The translations under genes and the position numbers were made by a program. DNA of 21,800 nt from contig JADRCO010001172.1 of NCBI GenBank assembly GCA_021464525.1, positions 1 through 21,800 on the forward strand, written 5' to 3'. The notes below the pieces were generated by a model. The model ran no database searches and was not told the DNA's origin. It was given only the letters and a program-made list of their open reading frames with translations. This stretch comes from Rhizophagus sp. LPA8_4_AMF (taxonomy: Eukaryota; Glomeromycota; Glomeromycetes; Glomerales; Glomeraceae). Shown piece by piece: positions 9,492 to 18,290 of the stretch (the stretch's first letter is position 1; each line of letters opens with the position of its first letter).

Positions 9492-9514
9492 AATAAGCCA
9501 CTTCGTGGCTTATT
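9492..9514. repeat. Perfect 10-bp stem hairpin
   Basis: AATAAGCCAC (9492-9501), loop TTC, GTGGCTTATT (9505-9514). The stem can be extended by CTG/CAG with a two-base bulge. It lies just outside the MITE-like repeat and upstream of the seven-helix gene. It resembles an intrinsic terminator in shape but is not expected to act as one in a eukaryote. Confidence 0.6.
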
Positions 9515-9519
9515 TTCAG

Positions 9520-10134
9520 CCAATCATTTACCCTCATCGGATAATTATATAATATCAAGCTTACGCAATTAGTTTGTGTTAATTTAACCAATCACCTATT
9601 AAAAGTTGCTTTGCCGCAATTCTGTTGATCGATTATCAAACTATACCAATTATCTATAATTTATTCAAGGTTTATCACATCTATAAGAAGAAAGTCCTGT
9701 ATTTTTAAGGGGCATTAAAAAACCATAATACCCGTGTATTTGTCATGAAACCTTAAATCCGTTTTTAGATTTTAAACGTCAGTTTCCCAAATTTTACCAT
9801 AAATGAAAATTTAACAATCAGTGAAGAATACAAAGATTTTTACGATACTTAATTTATTAAAATATAATTAATTTTTATAATAAATAAATAAATAAAAAAT
9901 AAATATTTCATATATTATCATATGATTCCGAAAAAAAAGTTTTTTGGATCACGCGCTCAGTTCTCGAATCAAACCTGTTATTTTTTTAATAAGTATACTG
10001 AAAAGAAATTGTGTTACATATAACTAATTTTTTAGTAACGACCTAAAACATTTGTTATTGGTTAAGAAGACATTTTAAATTAAATCACCAAGTTTGGAAT
10101 CAACATTTTCAAAAGTTTTTAATATCATAAAATT
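9520..10134. other. Upstream intergenic region of the seven-helix gene
   Basis: No coding frame was seen. Contains CCAATC at about 9522 and 9590, and A/T-rich low-complexity DNA around 9840-9910. Confidence 0.4.
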
Positions 10135-10144
10135 ATATATATAG
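10135..10144 (+). promoter_or_regulatory. TATA-like box
   Basis: An alternating TATATATATA run lies 66-75 bp upstream of the first in-frame ATG of the seven-helix gene. The distance suits a fungal TATA element, but such runs are common in this AT-rich DNA. Confidence 0.25.
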
Positions 10145-10209
10145 TGAATGCTTTTCAGTATGTAAAAGGAAGAAAAAATATTTTTTAAAAACTCTAACTT
10201 TCTCATTCG

Positions 10210-11277
10210 ATGATAAAAGATATGGATTCTAATATTTTTTCATTTTTATTTGGTTGCTCTTTCATCGTTAGTAGTCGATTATTTACTTATTTATCTTAAT
10301 TCAATAATTTCTTTTTAAAAATTAATATAATTTCTTGTTAAACAAATTAGATTTACGTGCATAACTTTTTTCTTTCTATATTCAATTGCCGACATGGTAT
10401 ATTCAACTTTTCATTATTTAAAATAACAATAAATTTAAGTGGAGCGACCGGGTCGATTCTCTCCGTCTTTTTGGCGTACGAGTTATCTTGTGAAAGAGTA
10501 AGTTACATCAACGAAACTGTGGATTTTTTATATAGGCAATCAATTATTTTCTTTTTATTAAGGAGGTTAATTGGCGTCTCAAAATCAAATTTTGATAAAA
10601 TCATTTGTATTTCATTTCTTACGATTAGGACTTTACTTCAAGTAATTATTTTTTATTATATTTGTAATTAATATTTAAAATTTTAATTAATTGATTTGTT
10701 CATATTTTTCAAATAGATTATACATATTGTATTATTCCGTCTCCGTGTTGGAAATATATGCAAGTTCGAAGATAGAGCAAAAATCGTAAGATGGGGGTAC
10801 ATCGGTGTTGATTTAATTATTGATATTTTCGTAACGATTAGGTTGATCCAAATTTTAAAAAAAGGAATTCAAAATACAACGGAAATGACTGAAAGATCAC
10901 CAAAGAATAATATGTTTAACGCTGTAAATTACTGGAGTTATTTACAATTAGGATCAACCTTAACATTTAATATTTTAGCGGTAGTAGAAATAATTACTTG
11001 GTTAAAATATGGTAGTGTTCTGACAATCAGAATTTTCCAAACTCTTAATAATATTATTTTCTCATATCTGATAACTTATGATAAGGAAATTGTTAAGATG
11101 ATTGCCGGAAAAGCTGCAAGGGCCAAATATTTTAATTCCCTGGTAAAAAATTTACAAAAAAATTCCATCACAATCGAAAATCTCAAGTTGGAAGATTTTG
11201 ATAATAATTCTATAATATCAAATAAAAAAAATATGGTTAGCCTTAGCATAGATAATGAAGAATTAATTATAGAATAA
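10210..11277 (+). CDS. Seven-transmembrane protein (GPCR-like), 3 exons
   Basis: Exons 10210-10266, 10351-10641 and 10717-11277 join in phase 0 to give about 302 residues with no stop. Intron 1 (84 nt) has donor GTTAGT, a CTTAAT branch-like word and acceptor TTAG. Intron 2 (75 nt) has donor GTAATT and acceptor ATAG. Splicing at these sites is what makes the frames agree. Seven hydrophobic segments can be read: FSFLFGCSFI+IYVHNFFLSI (assembled across intron 1), ITINLSGATGSILSVFLAY, VDFLYRQSIIFFLLRRLI, IICISFLTIRTLLQ+IIHIV (across intron 2), GYIGVDLIIDIFVTIRLI, YLQLGSTLTFNILAVVEII and LTIRIFQTLNNIIFSYLI. A polar tail of about 70 residues with K-rich then acidic parts (KAARAKYF, NLKLEDFD, IDNEELIIE) follows. 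This is the architecture of a seven-helix receptor with a cytoplasmic tail at the plasma membrane. Ligand and class are unknown; it resembles expanded 7TM families I recall from Glomeromycotina. The second ATG (10222, G at -3 and +4) has better context than 10210. Normal CpG content suggests a live gene. Confidence 0.78.
10267..10350 (+). other. Intron 1 of the seven-helix gene
   Basis: Begins GTTAGT and ends AACAAATTAG. The interior is T-rich with TATCTTAATTC near 10290 as a possible branch point. Removing it joins exon 1 codon ATC (Ile) to exon 2 codon ATT (Ile) in phase 0 and completes the first membrane helix. If retained, the frame stops within the intron. Confidence 0.65.
10642..10716 (+). 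other. Intron 2 of the seven-helix gene
   Basis: Begins GTAATT and ends TTCAAATAG. Using this donor (not the later GTAATT at 10664) is the only choice found that keeps the downstream frame open. If retained, translation would end at 10671 after the fourth helix, giving a short four-helix form. Confidence 0.6.
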
Positions 11278-11442
11278 AAATAATAATATAATTTTACTAT
11301 ATATTAAGTAATATGACCTAAATAAAATAAATCATCATCTCACATAACACAAAAAGAATGCGTACCAATAATAAACATTTTAATAATTGCCTCCATAATT
11401 TGATTATTTATTATTATTGGTTAATAAAATTTTTTCATATGT
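11278..11442. other. 3' flank of the seven-helix gene
   Basis: AATAAA overlaps the stop codon (11273-11278) and further AATAAA words lie near 11320; either could serve for polyadenylation. CCAATAATAA (11365-11374) and TTATTATTGG (11411-11420) form a loose inverted repeat with a 36-nt loop. There is no coding frame. Confidence 0.35.
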
Positions 11443-11631
11443 TTAAAACTTATAATATATGCATATGATGTATATCGTTTTGAACTTGTCCTTTGTTTGT
11501 TTAATTAAATTAAGAAATTCGTTGAGATGACCAAAATGTTTAATGGATCGCTGATCGGACCTGTTTTTCGACAGATGCGCAGAAATGAGAGACAAATCGG
11601 AGCTCAAATCGGAGATTTTATAATTTGACAT
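11443..11631 (-). other. Low-confidence 62-codon frame in CpG-rich repeat-like DNA
   Basis: A minus-strand frame begins MSNYKISDLSSDLSLISAHL and ends FKTIYIICIYYKF. The underlying DNA (11530-11625) has a direct repeat AAATCGGAG at about 11595 and 11607 and several CpGs, more like a dispersed repeat than background. The ORF may simply ride on that repeat. No domain or family is recognised. Confidence 0.2.
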
Positions 11632-11639
11632 ATAACTAT

Positions 11640-12230
11640 AGCTATTGAAAACTCTTTTATTTTTTATTGTTTTTAAATTAAAATTTATATGTAACTTTAT
11701 TATATATTTTTGGATAATACACTTGAAAAGTGATCATATGTATTAAAATACTACTATCATAATTGTTTGTCATACTTAATTAGATAATATATATCAATAC
11801 TTATTGTTATCTATTTACGGTATTTTATTTTATTCCATTTAATAGCTAATCGTTATAATCTAAATAATCTAAATATATTTAAATATGATTATATCATTTT
11901 TGAATAATAAAACTTCCAAGTTCCAAGTTCCAACCATTTTCTTTTTTTTTCCTTTTTTTTAAAAAAAAAATAAAAAAATGATTTCATTTGAGGAAAACTT
12001 TACCAAATTTCTTTTTTATTTTTACGCGGATAACTCCAATAAATATTTTTTTTATTTTTATATGGAAAATTCTAATAAAAATTTTTTTTTCTTAAAAAAA
12101 AAAATTCTTTTGAACATCCGTTGGTATTTTATATTAATAATTAATTACGTCATAATAAAATATTTGTCCACCACCTATACGCAAATATAATTTTGAACAA
12201 ACCCTTTCTCTAAATAAAAATATATTTTAG
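11640..12230. other. Low-complexity AT-rich stretch
   Basis: A 7-bp triplet repeat TTCCAAG/TTCCAAG/TTCCAAC lies at 11914-11934. A two-copy tandem repeat of period 36 lies at about 12012-12082 (T6ATTTTTA...GGA/GAAAA..TC(C/T)AATAAA). It gives the Phe/Tyr/Lys-rich frame at 11978-12190 its internal 12-residue repeat, so that frame is regarded as low complexity and not a gene. Confidence 0.5.
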
Positions 12231-12231
12231 A

Positions 12232-12254
12232 TTTTTTTTTTTTTTTTTTTTTTT
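12232..12254. repeat. Poly-T tract (23 T)
   Basis: An uninterrupted run of 23 T. It could be a slippage product or the complement of the poly-A tail of an old retroposed sequence. No recognisable LINE or SINE body or target duplication was found beside it. Confidence 0.8.
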
Positions 12255-12912
12255 ACACGGAAAAACTTATTCCGCATATATTATCATTATTTTATTTTAT
12301 CATTATTCAAAACAATTATTGTAATATTTATTTTATACACGTATTTGATAATATAAAAGGTTCAATATAAACATGCAGTATATATAATTATATATGTAAA
12401 TATGCATTATATTAAATCATTTTAATAAAATAAAATATTATCATATAATGATTATTTTCGTATTTTCTTACATTATTATATTATCTGAACATTTTTCATT
12501 ATGCAACAAAATATCGAATGAAACTGCTGAACACACTCTTTCTGATTTGAAGAGTAAATACTTCCTTTATATATTTAGTTCTAGTTCTTGTCTTCTAGAC
12601 CCTTTTCTTCATCTCTTTATTAATAATTAATTGCGTTGTTTAGATCACAAGTTATTAAGTTAATGATCCTTAATTGTTATTAATTTATGTCAAGTTGTTG
12701 AAATCTCTATTTGTCTAAAGTAAAAACTTATTTCCGAGATTACTTACTTTTTTTTGAATGAAAAGATTTTGAACGAAGAAATATTTTTTTCAAAAAAGTA
12801 TTATCAAATGCATCATTTCATTTAGATCGATGATATTTACTACGAATGGTTATTATGATACATGAAATTGGATTTGAAATGAACGCGTTGTTAGAAATTA
12901 AAAATTTGCTAA
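12255..12912. other. AT-rich stretch, no supported gene
   Basis: A 60-codon plus frame at 12448-12630 (MIIFVFSYIIILSEHFSLCN, then ISNETAEHTLSDLKSKY) has a hydrophobic start and a more protein-like middle, but there is no family match, conserved motif or splice context. Nothing else was seen. Confidence 0.35.
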
Positions 12913-13059
12913 AATGGGTTCATACAATCCGTTGATTTTTCGTATGTATCCCTTCAACGTTTCAAATATGATACACATGATGCTGCGCAAGATTCAGATA
13001 TTAAATATAAAAGCATCCATAATTTAGTCTCGAGAAAAATCGTTTTTTACAAACCATAA
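12913..13059 (+). pseudogene. Short coding scrap, unrecognised
   Basis: The frame without an ATG gives 48 residues including FIQSVDFSYVSLQRFKYDTH and DAAQDSDIKYKSIHNLVSRK before TAA 13057-13059. The mix of D, H, Q, S and R is protein-like. It could be a last exon or a gene fragment. No acceptor site was identified, and it is flanked by AT-rich DNA. Confidence 0.2.
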
Positions 13060-13187
13060 GAATACATATGCTATATAGGAATCCATAAGCAATATAAATA
13101 TAAGAATATATAAGATAATCTAAGAAATTAAATCTTTCAAAAATGACCAAAATAACCCCCAAAAAAAGCATCCCGAAGTCCGGTTAG

Positions 13188-13448
13188 TTAAACAAAGTTA
13201 AACAAATTGGGTCTTTTTATAAAAACATTTATTAAAATCAACATTTTCTGAATTATTACTACTTTCCCTAAATTAGTTAAATTACAACTCGTAAAAAATA
13301 ACCCTTTATTATGTATCTTTTTTTTTGTATAATATGGGATTAGCGGAAAAAGAGACATGCTGGACAATTTATAAATCCAGAGACATCGCCTAGATAGCGT
13401 TTTCAAATTACAATTATTTTTTTTTTTAGATGTAAAATTTACATTCAT
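13188..13448 (-). other. Doubtful 86-codon frame
   Basis: A minus-strand frame starts MNVNFTSKKKNNCNLKTLSR and ends NVFIKRPNLFNFV. The start lies inside a T-rich palindromic array and the composition is mostly N/K/I/F. A different minus frame over 13330-13400 reads RYLGDVSGFINCPACLFFR, which has more protein character and a CxxC pair. Both may be chance readings of a dispersed repeat. Confidence 0.15.
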
Positions 13449-13588
13449 CGAGCTTATTTTTTTTTTGAATGTAATATTTACATTCTTCGAGTAATTTTAT
13501 TATTTCTTTTTTTTCTTGAATTGTAAAATTTACATTCGTCGAACAATTAAATTTTTTTTTTTTTGAATGTACCAATATTTTTACATTC
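13429..13588. repeat. Four-copy array of GAATGTAAAATTTACATTC palindromes
   Basis: Copies at 13429-13446, 13467-13485, 13518-13537 and 13565-13588 share a palindrome of the type GAATGTAAAATTTACATTC. Three are followed by TCGAG or TCGAAC and all by a T-rich run. Spacing between copy ends is 39, 52 and 51 nt. Each palindrome can fold on itself, so the array offers four hairpins between poly-T spacers. It probably arose by tandem duplication. Confidence 0.75.
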
Positions 13589-13673
13589 GAGCAATTAAAT
13601 TTTATTTGTTTTTTTTTTTTTATTTAGTAATTAATAACTTTAGCATTGATTTTTTTTCTTTCAAATATTAGAT

Positions 13674-13690
13674 AGTGCTGTAGTAGCACT
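13674..13690. repeat. AGTGCT/AGCACT short inverted repeat
   Basis: AGTGCT (13674-13679), spacer GTAGT, AGCACT (13685-13690). This is a small hairpin without context and is listed only for completeness. Confidence 0.4.
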
Positions 13691-13699
13691 GTAAAATTT

Positions 13700-14197
13700 A
13701 TTAATAAACTGTAAAAATGTTTCAAGTTCTGTTGACATTTTTTTTCAAGTTTACATGATCTAAAAAATATATAATAATAGTAAAATTAAATAAAAACAAT
13801 AGGGGCTTCCTAATCAATAAATTATTCTTTCATACACATTTGATTTATTTTTTTAAGAAAAAAAAGAACGCTTACGTTTATATATTTATAAGGCAGTGAC
13901 GTATTTTATCTTTATTTTTATTTCAAGACTGTTACAATAAAACTTTAGATATAAAACAACGAGACATAATTAAGTACACTACTATCATTGTAAAAACCCT
14001 TAATAGAATTATCTAAGATAATGACATGTATTTACTAAGAAATATTTTTGATCACGTGGTCAACCACCTTTCTAATTTATAAACATCGATTTGATTTACC
14101 GATTTAAATTTTAGTTTTATAAACCTTTCCGATTTCAAATAACAACTGTTCACGTAGTGTAATTACAATTGAAATTGATGATACTATCGACTTGCTT
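13700..14197. other. Intergenic, no clear gene
   Basis: AT-rich. An E-box CACGTG lies within GATCACGTGGTCAACCAC near 14050-14068, where GTGGT-CA-ACCAC is also an inverted repeat. No coding frame was found. Confidence 0.4.
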
Positions 14198-14467
14198 CTA
14201 GCCATTTTTTTTTTTAAAAAAGAAATGATATAAATTTGAAGAAACCAATTTTGTAATCTCTATTAATGAATAATATTTTCCTAAAGTCATTAACAAAATA
14301 CATAGTTTACTTTGTACTTTAGTAATAGATGTCAACAAAGTCATTGGATTTGATGTTTGTGATATATTAAATTCATGTATTGTTGTCAGTATTGTAACTG
14401 GATCATTATCAATCCATAATAAAACTAAATCATCATTTATAACTACACTTGAAAACGCTCTCCTTAC
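14198..14467 (-). pseudogene. piggyBac-like transposase motif region (relic)
   Basis: From 14467 down to a stop at 14200-14198 one minus frame stays open for 90 codons. It includes SSVVINDDLVLLWIDNDPVT, then ILTTIHEFNISQTSN, then a plain tail. The string W-x-D-N-x-P-V-x-x-L-T-T-I-H matches the stretch I associate with piggyBac (DDE_Tnp_1_7) transposases, where 'W-D-x-K-x-V-x-x-L-S-T-x-H' carries the third catalytic Asp. The rest of the domain was not found, so this is a relic at most. It abuts the Tc1-like relic directly upstream. The assignment rests on one motif. Confidence 0.4.
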
Positions 14468-14469
14468 AT

Positions 14470-14860
14470 AAATGCTTGCTCAATTGGGTTAAAATCAGGG
14501 CTTTGAGCAGGCCATAGAATGTAAGATATTAAATCATCCTCTTTTTATTTAAGTACCAAGATTGCTTTACACAGAGACATTGTTATCTTTAAAGAAACTG
14601 AAATATCTTCATCTAAGTTTTTATGAGAGATAATAAATGAATTTCCAATTATATACTTCTGTGATATTGTTCTATAACCAGCAGTTTACATCATATCATG
14701 GTTTTCTTCAAATCTATTGTTGTCCTTCATTTGAAACTGAGATTTATCATTTCAAATTATCATCACCTACAATAAATTGTGGTGGTTTTAATAAATCAAT
14801 ATTTGTTGCTTTCCGTACATAAGTAAATAGATCATTAACAGTGAAATTAATTGATTGACA
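14470..14860 (-). pseudogene. Tc1/mariner-type (DDE/IS630-like) transposase relic
   Basis: WPAQSPDFNPIEQAF (minus, 14514-14470) is the hallmark third-catalytic-residue block of Tc1/mariner/IS630 transposases, usually '(W/P)P.QSPD(L/F)NPIE'. DNNVSV (14587-14570) matches the second-Asp block 'DNxxxH'. The Asp and Glu codons are 106 nt apart, which is the DD34E spacing (105 nt) plus one base, so a single frameshift separates them; a stop also follows DNNVSV where His is expected. Upstream pieces (LLKPPQFIVGDDNLK, about 14750-14805) may belong to the same gene, but the first Asp block and a clear HTH were not found. No terminal inverted repeats or TA duplication were identified. Dead copy. Confidence 0.7.
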
Positions 14861-15079
14861 ACTATTTTTTTTTTCGTTGTGTATTTTCAAGTAAACCATA
14901 ACAGGTTTTCATTTCATCCAACTGCAAGTAATATAAGAACTGATTATGAATATTTGATATGCATAAAATAAGCCCAAGCAGTTGTAAAATGTAAACATTA
15001 TATGAAATTCTTCATTATATTAAAAAAAATCTGTTAATTAAAACTCTAAATATTAATTGGATTTGTTGCAAATATCTAG

Positions 15080-15217
15080 AAAATGTTAATGATGATCAAG
15101 CGTTCGTAAGGCATTTGATGATGGTGCATTTTCTTCCTTATCAAAATTAGGAGGGATGAAATAAAAAACATCTCTTTCGGTTCTGCCTTTCTCTCCTTTT
15201 TTAATATTCTTTGACAT
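15080..15217 (-). pseudogene. Possible N-terminal scrap upstream of the transposase relics
   Basis: From ATG 15217 the minus frame reads MSKNIKKGEKGRTERDVFYF, then IPPNFDKEENAPSSNALRTL, before a stop. The start is basic and the middle contains P-P-N-F-D. It lies in the same orientation and about 600 nt upstream of the Tc1-like block, so it may be the start of one of the two transposases or of another gene. It contains the last cluster of CpGs before the CpG-free compartment. No domain is recognised. Confidence 0.3.
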
Positions 15218-15967
15218 ATCCTTTAACATATTTTAATAAAAATAAAATTTTTTAATAACTAAGCAAAAATAAGTACTATTTTCTGAAATAAATTTATTAT
15301 ACTAACTAAAACAAATATGTAAATTAGGGAAACAATGTTCTATTTATATTACTATACTATATTGAAGGAAAGGAAAGTAATATAATATAAAGCAGAATTT
15401 GTCAGTTATTAATATTCTAATCAGTTTGTTTTTTATTTTCAATATCTGATATACTTTCTTTATAATATATTTGTATCTTTACAAGTTTGTTAAACATCAA
15501 AGTTTAGTTTGAATATAATATTAAAATTGAAAATATAATAATACTCATTTTTCCTCATTTATTTACAAGGCTTGAATCACTATTACTCAATGTATTAAGA
15601 GGTAGAATTATATTGAAATATGTCATTACTTTACATCATCACTAAGAATAACATCAAAGTGAGTATTGAATTTAAAGCATCATTTGCATTGATTAAGTTA
15701 CATTAAATAATTTGTCCACTAGTACACTTGAATTTTTTAAATACTAAATTAATCACTTATATGAAAAAAAAGACTAAGATTTTTTTTTAATCATTTAGTA
15801 GTATAAGATTATTAATGTTGATATTTCTTTCAGTTTGGATGTCAGTATTAAGTTGAGTGAGTAATTGAGGGATAACAGGTGTGTTAAAACAATTTGACCT
15901 ATGAGTGAGATTGAAAAAGAAAAATACTAAATTTCTGATAGGGTCAGGTTTTCTGTGATATCTGATA
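15218..15967. other. CpG-free AT-rich stretch, no supported gene
   Basis: No CpG was found in about 770 bp. No protein-like frame was found on either strand. Start of the CpG-depleted compartment. Confidence 0.5.
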
Positions 15968-16102
15968 CTAAAAAGTAATTCTCTGGATAACGTTAAACTT
16001 GGATTCCTTTAATTCTATTGGTATCTTGTTGAAAAGCTTGACAAAATATTGGTAGGGCTTGTATGGTGCAAGAGGTATAATTGATTGCAAAGAAATAAGT
16101 AG
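15968..16102 (-). pseudogene. Coding scrap, unrecognised
   Basis: An open minus frame of 44 residues reads SLQSIIPLAPYKPYQYFVKL followed by FNKIPIELKESKFNVIQRIT and a stop. The proline, tyrosine and charged-residue content is protein-like, and three different frames over these bases are open, which is unusual here. Another minus frame (15993-16184, MILMSLIIITLLVKSLCELV) is mostly hydrophobic and is probably a shadow. No family is recognised. Confidence 0.3.
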
Positions 16103-16199
16103 TCACTAATCGTAAGTTAAATGTCACTAATTCACATAAACTTTTGACTAAAAGAGTGATAATAATTAGGGACATCAAAATCAAGAATGATGTGACTAA

Positions 16200-16915
16200 T
16201 CTGTTAATTGAAAATTGTTGAAAATTTTGCTAATAACATCCTATAATCTTTAGCTGATAATTAATCTAACTTTATGTACTAATGTGTACGATAATTACTT
16301 TTTTTCATAATTGTTTAGTGAAATTGCAGTATTTAGTTTCTTCAATTCTGGGTAAATTTGCTTTGTTTGATGCAATATATTTTCTAATAATTTTATTTCA
16401 TTATAAATTAGATAATAATTGTTGTTATATATTCCAAAATATTATTTCACAAAGTGACTTTCTTTTTTACCAATTTTTGGTAGTTTGTTAAAATTTCTTT
16501 CTTATATATATATATTTTTTATTGATGAAAATTCTAAGATTTTAGATTCTTTATAATGTTAATATTGCCTACTAGTTAACAATATGTATTATAAGTAAAC
16601 TACATGTGAATTTTCTAACTGTATCAGCATAAGATTTGGGTCACCTCTTTTGTTAAATTAGAATGGACTTGAATTTTTTGATCATATGATTAAGATTGTT
16701 TCTATTATTTTTAATTCTTAAATCTATATAAATCATAAGTAAAAATTTTTAATGTTTTATGATCCTTAATCTTGCTGGTTATAATTTTTTTAAAGCCTTA
16801 TCAGCAAGTACAATTCATGGATTATCTTGATTGATTTTCAGAATCATTATTCCAAATATTATGAAGATCACAATTTTGAATAATAATGTATACTAGAAAC
16901 ATTGATACAAATAAG
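16200..16915. other. AT-rich, CpG-poor stretch
   Basis: One CpG only (16289). A 69-codon plus frame at 16282-16491 is made of F/I/L/Y/N residues and looks like random AT-rich translation. An alternating TA run lies at about 16503-16515. Nothing else is supported. Confidence 0.45.
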
Positions 16916-17597
16916 AAAACTGAAAACTAAGCCACCCTCATCTGGTAATAAAATTAGAAATAACTAAAGAAATCCTCAGGAATTCAGAAGCTAAAACCAA
17001 AGAATAAGAATAATTAAAAGAATATAAAAGTAACTAATATATAACTAAATAATAAAATGAAGGAAAAGAAGAAGAAATAAATGCATTTGATGCATTAATA
17101 AATTATGTACAAGTAAATCTCCTCTAGATGCAATATATTTACTATTTATACAGATTTCCAAAAAGTAAAATTATCATTCTTTTTAAAAAATCAACTTTAC
17201 AATAATGAGTATATGCTTATTAGTAATGAACTTGAAAAGTATTCTGAAATTTTTCCCATTAGAAGGAGTTCTTGATTCCAAAGTAAAAGATTGCCTAGAT
17301 TTTTATATTCAGACAGACAGGTTCTGAACCCATGCCTAATAACAACAAGTGTGGCAAAAGTCCTTCTGGATTCCATCTAGCTCAAATTTCTGATTTTTAT
17401 TATAAAAATAAAGATTAAGAATGAACAGAATTGATGAAGGAACATATTAAAAACTGTTTTTCTTTTTTCAGGAGTGTGATTCTAGAATGTTTAGAAAAAT
17501 AAGAAAATGGTATAATTCCAAATGGAGTTTATCTTCTATTAAAGATAGTGCATCTAGAGAAAAATATGGAGTAGTTATAGCCAATAGTTTAAAGTAA
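16916..17597 (+). pseudogene. Decayed plus-strand gene with a recognisable last exon
   Basis: Protein-like plus-strand pieces occur in order: KTKPPSSGNKIRNN (about 16920-16965), KEEEINAFDALINYVQVNLL (about 17065-17125), TGSEPMPNNNKCGKSPSGFH followed by LAQISDFYYKNKD (about 17320-17418), and a clean final piece at 17472-17597, ECDSRMFRKIRKWYNSKWSL then SSIKDSASREKYGVVIANSL, ending TAA. The final piece is preceded by a strong polypyrimidine-CAG acceptor (TTTTTCTTTTTTCAG, ending 17471), so it looks like a true terminal exon. Earlier pieces are interrupted several times. There is no CpG in the whole gene. No family is recognised. Confidence 0.4.
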
Positions 17598-17641
17598 ACC
17601 TATATAATAATATTATGCAAATTACTATAAACTCCTTTTTA

Positions 17642-17925
17642 TTAAAATATATTGAGACTTTGCATGAATAAGAGTGGTTGTATATCTGTATTGGATTCTT
17701 TGTATACTTTTTGAAATATCATAATGGCTATAATAATTAATAGAGAAATATAATAAATCTTTAAAAAATAGTTACTATTCTCTTTATATAGTGTATAATT
17801 AAATTTTAAATTTAACTTTAATGCTTCCCAAACTTCAGTAGCCATTTGCCTTACAACATGATATGTATCATGATGTCATTGCTAATTTTCTACCAATGCT
17901 AAACTGCCTCTATATTTAAAGCAGC
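17642..17925 (-). pseudogene. Decayed minus-strand gene piece
   Basis: From about 17925 downward one minus frame reads CFKYRGSLALVEN, then HHDTYHVVRQMATEVWEALK (His/Trp/Arg-rich, clearly protein-like), then LNLKFNYTLYKENSNYFL and a hydrophobic stretch YYISLLIIIAIMIF, ending in a stop at 17642. Two interruptions lie early on; from ATG 17845 it is open for 67 codons. The hydrophobic run could be a membrane helix or AT-biased drift. It faces the plus-strand relic at 16916-17597 tail to tail. No family is recognised. Confidence 0.35.
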
Positions 17926-18290
17926 TCTAATGAATATATGAAGTATTTAAAATTATAATTATCCTGCAGACTCAAATAATAAACACTTAAAGTATTTGAG
18001 GTTAAAAATTATTTAAAATACACTATAGTTGTATCTTTTGCCATTATAAATCTATATTTTTCTTGAAATTCAGCACAAAGATTTTTATTATATTCTTTTG
18101 GTAAAATTTAGGTATAATATTATTTTGTTTAATAAAGATTTCTTTAGATTTTCTATTATTTTTTAAAAACTCATTGGATAATTAAAAGATATCAAATTTG
18201 GAAATATTTAGAATATAAACTCTATTATATGCCTAAAGTATTTGAAGTTATTAGATTTTAATATTGAGTGAAATAGACCATCTGGGCCAA
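17926..18290. other. AT-rich, CpG-free stretch
   Basis: No coding frame, array or structured element was seen on either strand. Confidence 0.45.

Noticed and set aside
9492-9514. Intrinsic (bacterial-type) terminator
   Set aside because: The hairpin shape fits, but introns and all other features point to a eukaryotic nuclear genome, and there is no adjacent gene end.
9941-9985. CTCGAATCAAACC as a tRNA B-box
   Set aside because: Does not fit the GGTTCGANTCC consensus, and no acceptor or anticodon stems surround it; no tRNA genes were found in the window.
10498-10535. GTAAGT...TATAG as an extra intron in the seven-helix gene
   Set aside because: Only 38 nt, and removal shifts the frame into an early stop; keeping it preserves the third helix.
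10664-10716. Alternative donor GTAATT at 10664 for intron 2
   Set aside because: Gives the wrong phase and a stop soon after the junction; the donor at 10642 keeps the frame open.
12232-12254. Poly-T as the tail of a minus-strand retroposon
   Set aside because: No element body or target-site duplication is recognisable; homopolymer slippage explains it equally well.
14637-14822. 61-codon plus-strand frame
   Set aside because: Antisense of the Tc1-like relic and without motifs.
16282-16491. 69-codon plus-strand frame
   Set aside because: Composed of F/I/L/Y/N as expected for random AT-rich sequence.
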